A stretch of 64,000 bases of DNA from Simmondsia chinensis. Its lineage: Eukaryota > Streptophyta > Magnoliopsida > Caryophyllales > Simmondsiaceae. Shown here in pieces: positions 55,648-64,000 of this stretch; position 1 is the first letter of the stretch; each line of letters opens with the position of its first letter. The position numbers and the translations under genes are program-made. The notes under the pieces were generated by a model, which made no database searches, was not told the DNA's origin, and saw nothing but the letters and a program-made list of their open reading frames with translations. Where the stretch lies: positions 9,116,501 to 9,180,500 of the forward strand of contig JAGTTD010000001.1 of assembly GCA_018398585.1 (NCBI GenBank), written 5' to 3'.

Positions 55648-56142
55648 TGTCATGATTCTAGATATTAGGGGGTTAAGTAGTAATAAATCCTAAATAATAA
55701 TAGTCATGTTATGTCCGTAATACTTCTTGTAATGGGTTCGTTAGGTAGTTTGGTCAAGGTAGTTAGTGAGTTGGGTCAAATGTGGCGGCTAGCAATGGTT
55801 ATGTCGGTTAGGAGGATGTCTAGGTTCATTGTACTTGTTCTTAGCCGCCTCTTCTCTAGCATAGTATATGTAGTGGAATCATGCTTGTGATCTCATAATA
55901 ATGATGATAAATGTATTGTTCCTTTCTCTCTCTTGATATCCCAATTTCTTCCAAGATTTCTATGAAATCTCTTCTCTTCTTTTCTTGATCTCTTCAATTT
56001 CATCTCAATTTTTCTATTATCTCATCTTAAATCTCTAATTCTCTATAAGATTCTATTGATTCCTCATTTAGATCTCTAATTTCATGCATAATTCACCTTC
56101 ATAACCCTAGGTTATGATTCAAGTTAAGCTTGAATCATAACA
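55648..56142 (+). repeat. 3' LTR of outer copia element
   Basis: Matches 45329-45833 with scattered substitutions and small indels; followed by the TAAAT duplication. Confidence 0.85.
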
Positions 56143-56225
56143 TAAATAAATTATCCACAAAGTTTCTTACGTTGCTCAAAAGTCTACACTATAAAAAGAA
56201 TTCTCTAATGCATCAAATCTAAACT

Positions 56226-56389
56226 TTTTTGGTAACGAGGGATTGGATTGCCCCAGCCAACCCCGGCCCATGAGAACAACCCACAAGCCCCCATGAGCAG
56301 GTAACCCTTAGTGAGAATCGAGCTCCTGACCCCTGGGCCGCATGGGTAGAAGACGCCACCAATTAAGACACCCCTTATGATGGGCATCA
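56226..56389 (-). mobile_element. tRNA-derived SINE with 14-bp duplication
   Basis: On the minus strand the head carries A-box-like TCTTAATTGGTGGCG and B-box-like GCTCGATTCTC, a body follows and the tail is A-rich. The perfect duplication ATCAAATCTAAACT flanks it (56212-56225 and 56390-56403). Confidence 0.75.
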
Positions 56390-56403
56390 ATCAAATCTAA
56401 ACT

Positions 56404-57204
56404 GCGTACAACCTTATGACTGAAGCTAAACTCGGGTACTTAAACAGGCTTAAACAGACTTCTACATTTTCTTGGTCTTTCTAGGGTTCTCATCACACTT
56501 AAACAGACTTCTACATTTTCCCCCTTTTTATCTAAATTGGAAATAAGATACAAGTTACAATAACTTTTCAGACAATGTCCAAATGGCGAAAAGGTGTCCT
56601 AGGTCTATCTCTAAGGATTTCCATCTCTAAAGCACAACTAGGGCTTTAATATCATTGAACTTATACAGTTCTCCCAACTTAGATAAAATAATAAACATAT
56701 CAACACATAAACAACAAGCATGCATCCTTTATAGCATTCAACAATCTTGAAATACAACATAATTAGCTTAGAGAATCACCAAAGAGAGAAATTCTTACAC
56801 CACAGCCTTGGAGACCAATCTAAAGAATGCAAAGTTCTTTTCTAGCATCTCCATGTCTAGGTCAATCATGTTAGAAGACAATTCCTACATCCAGAGGTTC
56901 AATCTCATGGTTAAAGTCAGCAAACAATGCTCTATCCACACACCAGCTAAAAACTCGTGCAACTAAATATGCTTAAATTTGTAAGGTTGTCAATATGATC
57001 TTTCATTTCAAAGGTCCACTAAGTCATTAATCCACAATTAATTGGGTTTCATGTCCTCTTTTAGGGCCTCTAAATATTCCTACTACTAATGTCCCGTTTA
57101 AGATTAAAGGCTCAATATATCTAGTTCACAAGTAATATACAACAATTAAACAACATAACCAAATTATCTAGGAAATTTACCAGATTCTCTTTACTCAGAT
57201 AATA
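56404..57204. other. Spacer with short direct repeat
   Basis: No gene is seen. CTTAAACAGACTTCTACATT occurs twice, about 50 bp apart (near 56449 and 56499). Confidence 0.4.
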
Positions 57205-57566
57205 AATACTTGGAACAACTGCCATGTCAAACATCGGGAGAGGAAAGGTAAGGGAATTGAGCGTCTAAAATCAAAATGAAAATGCTCCCGAGGATGACAG
57301 TATTTGCATTACATGCCACTCAGACGCTCAAAGGTGCCAAATTAATATTGTCAAAGAATAATCATACTAGATTAAAATGAAAACACCTTGTAATTTTAAC
57401 CAAATAAGATTTGCCACTATAAACCAAACAGGGGGAGATGTGAAACCGACAATATACATTATAATTTATAGAATAGAAAGGGTGAACCATTTCACCTTAA
57501 TTACAACCATGCCACTGCAAGTCTATTACTACACTTAAACTATAATTAATCTAATTAATTGACCAT
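57205..57566. repeat. Diverged duplicate of 44075-44524
   Basis: Shares co-linear blocks with 44075-44524, for example GATGACAGTATTTGCATTAC...CATGCCAC and ATAATTAATCTAATTAATTG. It is followed at once by a SINE. Confidence 0.5.
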
Positions 57567-57865
57567 TTGTGTATTTGTGCTCTTGAGCATTTGCGTATGT
57601 GCTAACTATTTGCCAGCAGTGACCTTCCATTGTATTTTGCTGTGTAGGGCTTAGCTTGTGCTATGTACTACTCTAATTTTAAGTTGATCTCATGCTTCTA
57701 GGTTCTATACTTCCCTGATGACACGCTTCTCAGGTTGAGGGTCCTCGGAAACAGCCTCCCTTTAGTGTAGCTCCCTGAAGGGGGAAGGTTGCATACATCC
57801 ACCCCCCAGACCCTGCGTATGCGGGAGCCCTTGTAGCACTGGAACTGTTGTTGTTGTTGTTGTTG
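57567..57865 (+). mobile_element. SINE with RTE-type tail and (GTT)n end
   Basis: The perfect 11-bp duplication TAATTGACCAT flanks it (57556-57566 and 57866-57876). The head (57567-57720) is not recognised. The 3' part reads CTCGGAAACAGCCTCCCTTT, CCCCAGACCCTGCGTATG, GGAGCCCTTGTAGCACTGG and then (GTT)n, matching the tails at 19154, 44525, 62736 and 63768. Confidence 0.75.
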
Positions 57866-57876
57866 TAATTGACCAT

Positions 57877-58313
57877 ATATATATATATATTGATTCAAAA
57901 ACCACCAATCCAAAGCCAGAACTGCTTGCCAAAGAACAGGCTGCACGAAGGGTATGATTGAAAAAAATTAAAATTCTGAATGTGATTTTCTAAAAAATTG
58001 AAGTGATCGTTAAATGGAAAATGATTATTTTTATAGGTTGTTTTCTGTAGAAAGAAAAAACTCATTTAATATGTTAGTCATCATTTCCTCAAAATGAGCA
58101 AGGAGCCTTACGTAGCTTATATAATGAATAGAGCCTCTTCGGGCAACCTATTTCCATATCACCCAAAATAAAAGACACCCTTGAAATCAGTATTTGAACA
58201 ACTACTGGATAGAGTGCATAACCACCCTTCTGAAGAGGTCAACTCACTCTTGACCTGTTAGGTCATCCCTTTTGAGTAGTAGCCCGATTCACTTCATACA
58301 TGCCTCCCATGTA

Positions 58314-58349
<36 letters not shown>

Positions 58350-58406
58350 ATTTGGTATGTAAGTAAATGTTTCATATTGTCTTAAAAACCTTCATATTTT
58401 CTCTAC
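57877..58406. repeat. Spacer with AT microsatellites
   Basis: (AT)n tracts lie near 57875-57890 and at 58316-58346 (about 15 units). No gene is seen. Confidence 0.6.
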
Positions 58407-59114
58407 GGCTCCGTTTGTTTCAACGGAAGTACTTTCCTCACGGAAAATATTTTCCTTTGGAAAAAGTTTTCTATGGAAAATGCTATTTCCATTGAGGTTT
58501 TTCGTTATTTGTTTTAACGAAAAACATGTTTTTACATTTCGATATTCCTTGCTTGTTTTAAAGGAATCATCTTTTACCAATCATCTTATTCCTAGTTATA
58601 GAACAATATAAATAGCAAACCAATATATTTGAAATTATTTAGACTCTGTGGAGTTGTAAAGTTATTACTAAAATACCCAGAGATTTGAACATTTATTACA
58701 TATCCTAATATTTAAATGTATATAATAACGCACCCTGAAGTTGAATATTTTATCACTCAGGTACCATACATCAAAATTTGAAGAATTTTTATAAGAATCT
58801 GACCAAATATAAAAGTGCTAATATAATACATAATTACAATAAAAAGTTCATAGTATATTGATGTAAAAACTTTCTAAATATGGCCGAAATCGTATGCCGT
58901 ATCAGCATTTTTTAAGCAAAATCTAATGAGAATACTTATGTATTGTTGAAATCATGTTTTAACATCACTCGGAATGATAACTTCCTCTTTTTTAAAAGGA
59001 AAGTCATTTTCCCCCATTTGAAGGAAAAGGTTTTCCTTTGGGAAAACCTTTTCGGTCACCAAGCTTGCGTCAAACAACGGAAATAAGTGGTTTTTCCCCT
59101 AAACAAATGGAGCC
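58407..59114 (+). mobile_element. PIF/Harbinger-like MITE, intact copy
   Basis: Terminal inverted repeats are GGCTCCGTTTGTTTCAACGG and, inverted, GGCTCCATTTGTTTAGGGG. The trinucleotide TAC is duplicated at 58404-58406 and 59115-59117. The terminal sequence type suits PIF/Harbinger, though the usual target is TWA. The interior includes a segment akin to one end of the MULE-like MITE at 62170. There is no transposase. The copy at 8611-15254 lies in the opposite orientation. Confidence 0.7.
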
Positions 59115-59189
59115 TACGTTACTTGTTTTTTTTTTCTCCTAAAGATATCTACTACTCCAATATATATTTGGTAAAACCCAATTTAAATT

Positions 59190-61858
59190 AGGGGAAGAAA
59201 CCTCTGTTCTCTCTCCTCAATCAAAACCCCAGCAGCCACTTCTCACCCTGCTTCTCCCAGCGCGTGGGGGTGCGTGACCACCCACCCAGAGGCCGGAGCT
59301 CTGTTTCCGAGGTCGTCAAGGCCATCCTGTGCTGGTCATACAACATTCAAAGGGTGATCGCTGACTCTCAGAGGGTCCAACCCTTCGTCTTCCTCCTCGT
59401 CGCTCCTCTACTCATCCTCCATCTCCACCGGTTCTACCTACATCGGGCTCCTCCCAATTCCGGCCATCTGTTTTTAGCCACGCACCACTGGTAACTCTTC
59501 CTCTGTAATCTCTTTTCTCCTTTCCTCACTCTCACATACTTATCCCGCTGCAACGGGTCACCTCCTCAACCTCCGATGACCACCAGCCCAGCATCCCTCT
59601 AATGTCGGCTTTTAAGGACTCAATGTCAATTTTTGTTGACGGTCTCCCGGAGTTTACTTCAAACTTGTGGCTTAAGGCTGTTTTTCGGGATTTTAGATCA
59701 GCTTATGACTGTTTTGTCCCCCAAAATAGAAGGGCCTAAGCTAGACTTTCTTATGGTTATGTTAGATTCCGGCAGCGAAATGAAGCCATAAGGGCAATTG
59801 ATTCCATGAATGGTCATTGGATCATGGGATACAAGATTAACATTGATTGGGCTAAACAACGCAGTGGGTCGAACAGCAGGCAATGCCAGAATCAGAATCG
59901 CATAAGGGTACACCATTCAGATCAAGATAGGAGGGTTGATGATATAGTCATCAATCAAAATCAAGAGGACACCGATTAATCGCCCCTGGGAAGGGGTGCT
60001 TTGGAACATAATGGTCCCAAGGTCATAACAGCTTCCATAAACAAACAAGTGAAAGCTTGGATGTGTAGATTGATAATAGCCCATTCGTATGGGGATGATA
60101 CGCTAGATAATGTCCTGAGGTTCCTTACGGAGAACGAACTTTTTGACTTGACACTGCGAGGTCTGAGCTCAGAAACCTTTATTCTTACGTGTGACTAGAC
60201 CATGGCTATGGATGAATATCTCGGTGCCGGAAACATGTATTACTTGGTAAATTCAGAGAGGTGAACCGCTACATAGGACAAACTCTTCATACTATGAGAA
60301 GAAGAGTGTGGATTAAAATCCATGGTCTACCATTATAGTGCGGGTCGACGGAGAGCTTTACTAATTTTTGCGCGAATCTGGGGTAACTTCATTCGAGTGG
60401 ATTCGCGAACTTGGGCAATGAGATGTGTGGATGTGGCAAGGGTTCTCATTGATACTTGCTTCCTATCTACTATCCAACAGGTTGTGCAAGTCAACTTTAA
60501 CGAAGGAAGCCGAATGGTTTTTGTAAAAGAAGGGACCTCCGAACTAATCCCAAGCTACTATGCGGAAGTTATCCACCTCGCAGTGTCTGCCAGATTAAAT
60601 AGGGAAGAAGGTCGAACCCTACGACAAGCTCCTAATGTGAATACCAACACCTACCCGGATCCTATTGAACGTGCTATGTACCCGATCCAAGAGATGGGCC
60701 CTTTGATACGCCCGAGGACTGGGTGTATGGATGTGTGTATTGAAATTCTGAGTGCAGGACACATTACGCTACATGTTAACCTTCAGGCTATTGGTAGCTG
60801 GCCCTTGGGTTTGCAGTCACCTAACTCGTCTGTCGACCTCTCTCCGGCCCGAGCCTATGAACAACCTGTTGTTATATAATGCCAAGTTAATAGACCGTAT
60901 GTAAGATCGCAATTGCTTCTACCTTGGGTTGAGGACAGTGGAGCCAATTCACATGGGTTGCAAATTCAGAGCACACCTCAAGCAGTTCAATTACCAAACA
61001 CTAATAGTGACTGCGAGTCTGAGTCGTTGGGTCCAACCTTTCCACCGGGATTTGAACCATTGATTGATCATAGTCATGTCGAGGACATGGACCTATGTGT
61101 TAATTTGGTTCAAGATGTCACGAAAATGTCAAAGGCAGGGGGAAGGAGAAGAAGAGAGAGACAGGGGCGCCAGGAACCTAATGATGGTGCCACTAAATGG
61201 AATGGCAAGGCTCTCAAGCGTTGGAAAAAAGATCAAGAGAAACGGAACTTTCAAGTATTCTTTAAAGATATGTCTCTTGATAGCAGTGGGAAGAGGAGGC
61301 CTGAGAAAGTGACCAAGGCCAAAGGGAAGGAAAAGACTTGAAACAAGAACAAGAAGTGCTTCAAAGCTGAGCAACTGCTCAAGGGGAAACACACTTGGGA
61401 AACCGGGAAGTTGCTTGGGTTGGGATTTCGTGGGGATGAATCCCTTATGATTGCGCGCTTTGCTCAAATGAACTAAGGATTGGATTCGTTGTGCTGTTCT
61501 CCCCCAGATCTTTTTGGATTTGGTCTCATCTTCCTTCTCTTTCCAGTCCAGTTCTTGCCCTGTCCTGTTGCGCCTTGTTTTCCAGTTTTTGGTTTGCTTC
61601 TTGTCCTTGTTTTTTCTTGTTGCTCTTGGGTCTCCTTTTTCGTGTAGTGTAGTTTGTTGGTTTGTTTCTTGTTTTGTTGTTTTCTGCCCTGTTTTCTGTC
61701 CCCTGCCCCCCTCCCCCCCCGAGTTGTTTTTTTTTGTTTTTTTTTTTTCTCTGTTTTGTTTGCCTATTCCGTCTCCGTTTTTCGGAGTTGTCAGGGTTCG
61801 CTTTGTTGAGGCCGCTGTGCTGTTCTTCGGCTTTGCCGATATTTATCAAAAAAAAAAA
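59190..61858 (+). mobile_element. LINE with RRM-type ORF1 and no ORF2
   Basis: A C/T-rich leader (59190-59620) is followed by an ORF1 frame (59623-61476), a T-rich 3' UTR and an A tail (61848-61858). No endonuclease or RT occurs between ORF1 and the tail. A target duplication was not found, so the 5' limit is approximate. Confidence 0.6.
59623..61476 (+). pseudogene. LINE ORF1 with RNA-recognition motif
   Basis: One reading frame, broken only by nonsense codons, spans the interval. The N terminus is an RRM: MSIFVDGLPEFTSNLWL (RNP2) and SYGYVRFRQRNEAIRAIDSM (RNP1), ending GYKINIDWAKQR near 59860. The middle part (VKAWMCRLIIAHSYGDDTLD, LFDLTLRGLSSETFILTCD, FARIWGNFIRVDSRTWAM) resembles the DUF4283-like region. 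The C terminus ends HTWETGKLLGLGFRGDE and MIARFAQMN, the LINE ORF1 end. RRM-bearing ORF1 is known from the BNR group of plant L1-type LINEs. At least six stops are visible; length (about 617 codons) is normal. It would bind LINE RNA. Confidence 0.7.
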
Positions 61859-62158
61859 TCTAACTCAAAAGTCAAAGGACTTTTTTGAGGCCAAAATCCC
61901 TCAATTGGCCTTTTCTTGTTAGTAAGTCTACAAGTCATTAAGAAGAGACTCATTTGAGTTGCAATTCAGAACGCCATCCAAGAAGATGTAGCCATAAACT
62001 GGGACCATAGCCATAAACTGGGACCAACTCTAAGATTAATGCTTATGTAATTTCATATGTTACATATTATACCATTAACTATACCATTCAATTTTACACC
62101 TACTGAAGGAAACTAGTACCAGGACCAATTAAAAACAAAAATTTATCTCCTCAAGAAA
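61859..62158. other. Spacer with short duplication
   Basis: AGCCATAAACTGGGACCA occurs twice in tandem near 61990-62027. No gene is seen. Confidence 0.4.
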
Positions 62159-62546
62159 TTATTTAATATGAAAATTATCATTTAGATATTTTGAAGTTTG
62201 ATCATTTATCACTTAAATATCCTCACATTTCGATATAAATAATGAGATATCCCGATATTTTAAAATTTTATCACTTAGTACCTTATGCGAGAATTTGGTA
62301 AATTTTTGTGAAATTTTAAATATTTTTCACTATAAAATATTGATGTAATACATGATTACAATAATATGTACGAGCTACATTAAATTTTTCAACAAAAATC
62401 AAACAAAATATGAAAACAGATAACTGAATTATGACAAAAAAATATTGCCATATTAGTGAAATAACGTGGCATGTTAACATTTTACGGTAGAAAATTATAA
62501 CGTTATGATAAAAAAATACTTATATATTGCTATAACTATATCCAAT

Positions 62547-62617
62547 AAAGGAACATACCCAGTGTCTAAAGGGCTCCCGCCTATGCACGGTCGAGAGAAT
62601 TTGAAAATATATTGGAT
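62547..62617 (-). mobile_element. Truncated SINE tail in MULE-like MITE
   Basis: About 70 bp contain GGAACATACCCAGTGTCTAA and GGGCTCCCGCCTATGCACGG, the tail shared with the other SINEs. A 23-bp direct repeat with one mismatch (ATATTGCTATAA...TATCCAAT) lies at 62524-62546 and 62618-62640, consistent with a target duplication. Confidence 0.55.
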
Positions 62618-62735
62618 ATATTGCTATAAATATATCCAATATTAGCAATTTTTAATAAAAATCTATATAATTTTAAAAATATCACCTAATTAATGCTTTT
62701 TTTTAAACTTCGAGGTATCTAAGTGATGAAAAAAA

Positions 62736-62960
62736 AACATACCCAGTGCCTTAAGGGCTCCTGCCTACGCAAGGTCTGGGGGGGCCGAATGTACGCAGCC
62801 TTCCCCCTTCAAGGTGTTAACCTGAAGAGAGGCTATTTCCCAGTGCCCCCAACCTGAGAGTGAGGACTTCCCAAGAGATCACCCATCCTGATACTACTCT
62901 CGCCCAAGCACGCTTAACTTTGGAGTTTTAATGGAATCCGATGACGGCGTGTTGGTGTCC
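62736..62960 (-). mobile_element. 5S rRNA-derived SINE, copy 2
   Basis: On the minus strand 62958-62861 reads like 5S rRNA from about nucleotide 12 on: CACCAACACGCC, ATCGGATTCCATTAAAACTC, AAGTTAAGCGTGCTTGGGCG, AGAGTAGTATCAGGATGGG and TGATCTCTTGGGAAGTCCT. The A box, intermediate element and C box of the 5S promoter are all present. It runs into GGGCACTGGGAAATAGCCTC, GGCTGCGTACATTCGG and GAGCCCTTAAGGCACTGGG, the RTE/SINE tail. It lies inside the MULE-like MITE. Confidence 0.8.
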
Positions 62961-63083
62961 TCTTTGGTGATAATATTTTTTAATCTTAAGATACTTTATT
63001 ATGTATATTAAAATATTAAAATATCTAAGTGATAAATCCTTAAACTTTATAGTACCTAAGTAATAAATTCTCTTATTTAATAT

Positions 63084-63767
63084 AAGTACATAATTTAATA
63101 AACATATACAAAAATGTCACACACATAAATGCACTCTTTGTATCTCTTACTTCCTCCGAAGGGAGTGACATCTCATACCTACGCCCACCCACTCTAATAA
63201 CATACAACACTCTCCCTATATTAACGGACTTTTTTTGCTAACTAGCATATTTTTAAAAAAAAATTAGAAATTTGGCCCCATATGTAAAATATTTTGCGAA
63301 TTGGCCCATTTTACTATAGCGAAGTGGGTGCACGACGTACGGTGCACGCCGTTCCGTATGGCGTGCAACAGTGGCCCTTTTTTTTTTTTTAGTTTTACCT
63401 CTTTAAAATATATTTTTAAAATTCATATACATTAGCTGTTGAGTTACATGTATCTAATAAAATAGTTCAAATAATAATGTACAAATATGTAAACTCGTAA
63501 TTTTTTGTTGGAAACGTCAACATCTCTTCATTTAAATATGTCTCTCATTTATATCCTCCTTATTAATATTATTATAGTACCATAGTTCCTGTATGAGATA
63601 GTTTAAATAATAATATACATATCACCATCTCCTTATTTAAATGTGTCCCTTATTTATATCTTCCTTATTAATAGTTCAAATAATAATATACATATACCTT
63701 TTAATTTAAAATATATACGTATTTGGTGATTTAAATTATTAAAATTAAAAATTAAAATAATTTAACA
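63084..63767. other. A+T-rich spacer with hairpin
   Basis: No gene is seen. A perfect 8-bp stem, TGCACGCC...GGCGTGCA (63343-63367), sits in a short GC-rich island. An ATTTAAAT-type repeat (TTCAAATAATAATATACATA) recurs near 63603 and 63667. Confidence 0.4.
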
Positions 63768-64000
63768 ACAACAACAACAATAGTCCCAGTGCTAAAGGCT
63801 CCCGCGAAAGCGGGGTCTAAGGAGGGTACATGTACGCAGCCTTCCCCCTTCCGGGTGGAAGAGAGGCTGTTTCTGAGGACCCCCAACCTGAATATGGTGT
63901 CGTCATGGGAGCAGGCATCCTGAAAGCATAAGCACAGGCACATCAAATAGAACAAAGCACATAATAGGCAAATAGTACAAGGTCAATAGTATGTAATTAA
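63768..64000 (-). mobile_element. RTE/SINE 3' end, partial
   Basis: An (AAC)n array (63764-63780) is followed by the shared tail (CCCAGTGCTAAAGGCTCCCG, GTACGCAGCCTTCCCCCTTC, GAGGCTGTTTCTGAGGACC) and a head with CATCCTGAAAGCATAAGCAC like the RTE 3' UTR at 19290-19330. It continues to or beyond the window edge. Confidence 0.6.

Larger units (their letters stand above)
45329..56142 (+). mobile_element. Chimeric copia-like retrotransposon complex
   Basis: Outer LTRs of 505 and 495 bp (45329-45833 and 55648-56142) run TGTCATGATTCTAG...GAATCATAACA, with the perfect duplication TAAAT (45324-45328 and 56143-56147). A PBS follows the first LTR and a purine tract precedes the second. The inside is not one element: copia gag, protease and integrase to about 48590, then a segment of a different element with its own purine tract, LTR and PBS (48600-50168), an inserted third element (50547-55184) and a short 3' part. 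RT and RNase H of the outer element are missing. Confidence 0.8.
62170..63072 (+). mobile_element. MULE-like MITE with nested SINEs
   Basis: Inverted arms of about 100 bp (62170-62290 and 62965-63072) start GAAAATTATCATTTAG and, inverted, GAGAATTTATTACTTAGG; both repeat ATCACTTAGATATC-like words. The perfect 11-bp duplication TTATTTAATAT flanks the element (62159-62169 and 63073-63083). Long TIRs with 9- to 11-bp duplications fit Mutator-like elements. Two SINE fragments are inserted in it. Confidence 0.65.

Noticed and set aside
61526..61849. Lys/Arg/Asn-rich minus-strand frame
   Set aside because: Antisense reading of a T-rich LINE 3' UTR.

Overview
The window looks like a retrotransposon-dense stretch of a flowering-plant nuclear genome, most likely a eudicot. 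This rests on plant-type Ty1/copia, Ty3/gypsy (Tat and chromovirus), RTE and L1-type LINE, tRNA- and 5S-derived SINE, hAT, PIF/Harbinger-like and MULE-like elements, A+T-rich spacers and no intact single-copy host gene. The only host-type gene is a decayed F-box gene, and it lies inside a retrotransposon. I saw no CRISPR array, bacterial operon or functional RNA gene.

Layout. 1-9094: a decayed L1-type ORF1, a 2.2-kb LTR-like block (4422-6636) and unassigned sequence. 8611-15254: a PIF/Harbinger-like MITE split by a copia element (9095-13811, TSD CTTTT) and by a hAT element (14504-15237, TSD CTTGAAAC). 15449-22530: a tRNA-derived SINE, a second hAT relative (16690-17867, TSD GGCACCAC), an RTE LINE remnant and a MULE-like MITE. 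23042-44069: a 21-kb Tat-type gypsy element on the minus strand (TSD GTATC). 45329-56142: a nested, chimeric copia-like complex (TSD TAAAT). 56143-64000: SINEs, a second PIF-like MITE, an RRM-containing LINE ORF1 and a MULE-like MITE carrying a 5S-rRNA-derived SINE.

The Tat element is the centrepiece. Read on its sense (minus) strand it runs 5' LTR, PBS, gag, protease, RT, RNase H, a second RNase H, integrase, then a long 3' region. That region holds two antisense (plus-strand) coding units: a gypsy-associated antisense ORF with a coiled-coil C terminus (29594-32558) and an F-box-like gene with its own TATA box (23529-24659). Between these lie seven to eight copies of a 113-bp tandem repeat. 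Three later insertions sit in it: a chromovirus in the integrase C terminus (33003-38625, TSD AACTT), an ORF1-only LINE (24671-27779, TSD AAACTTTTTGT) and a hAT element in the tandem repeats (28718-29141).

How the parts relate. Nearly all coding regions are broken, several at catalytic residues, so little here looks autonomous. Three LINE copies retain ORF1 but no ORF2, resembling mammalian HAL1 in organisation. RTE 3' ends and several SINEs, including two with 5S rRNA heads, share one 3' tail, which suggests a common RTE mobilisation machinery. All coordinates, TSDs and homologies were read by eye without database searches.
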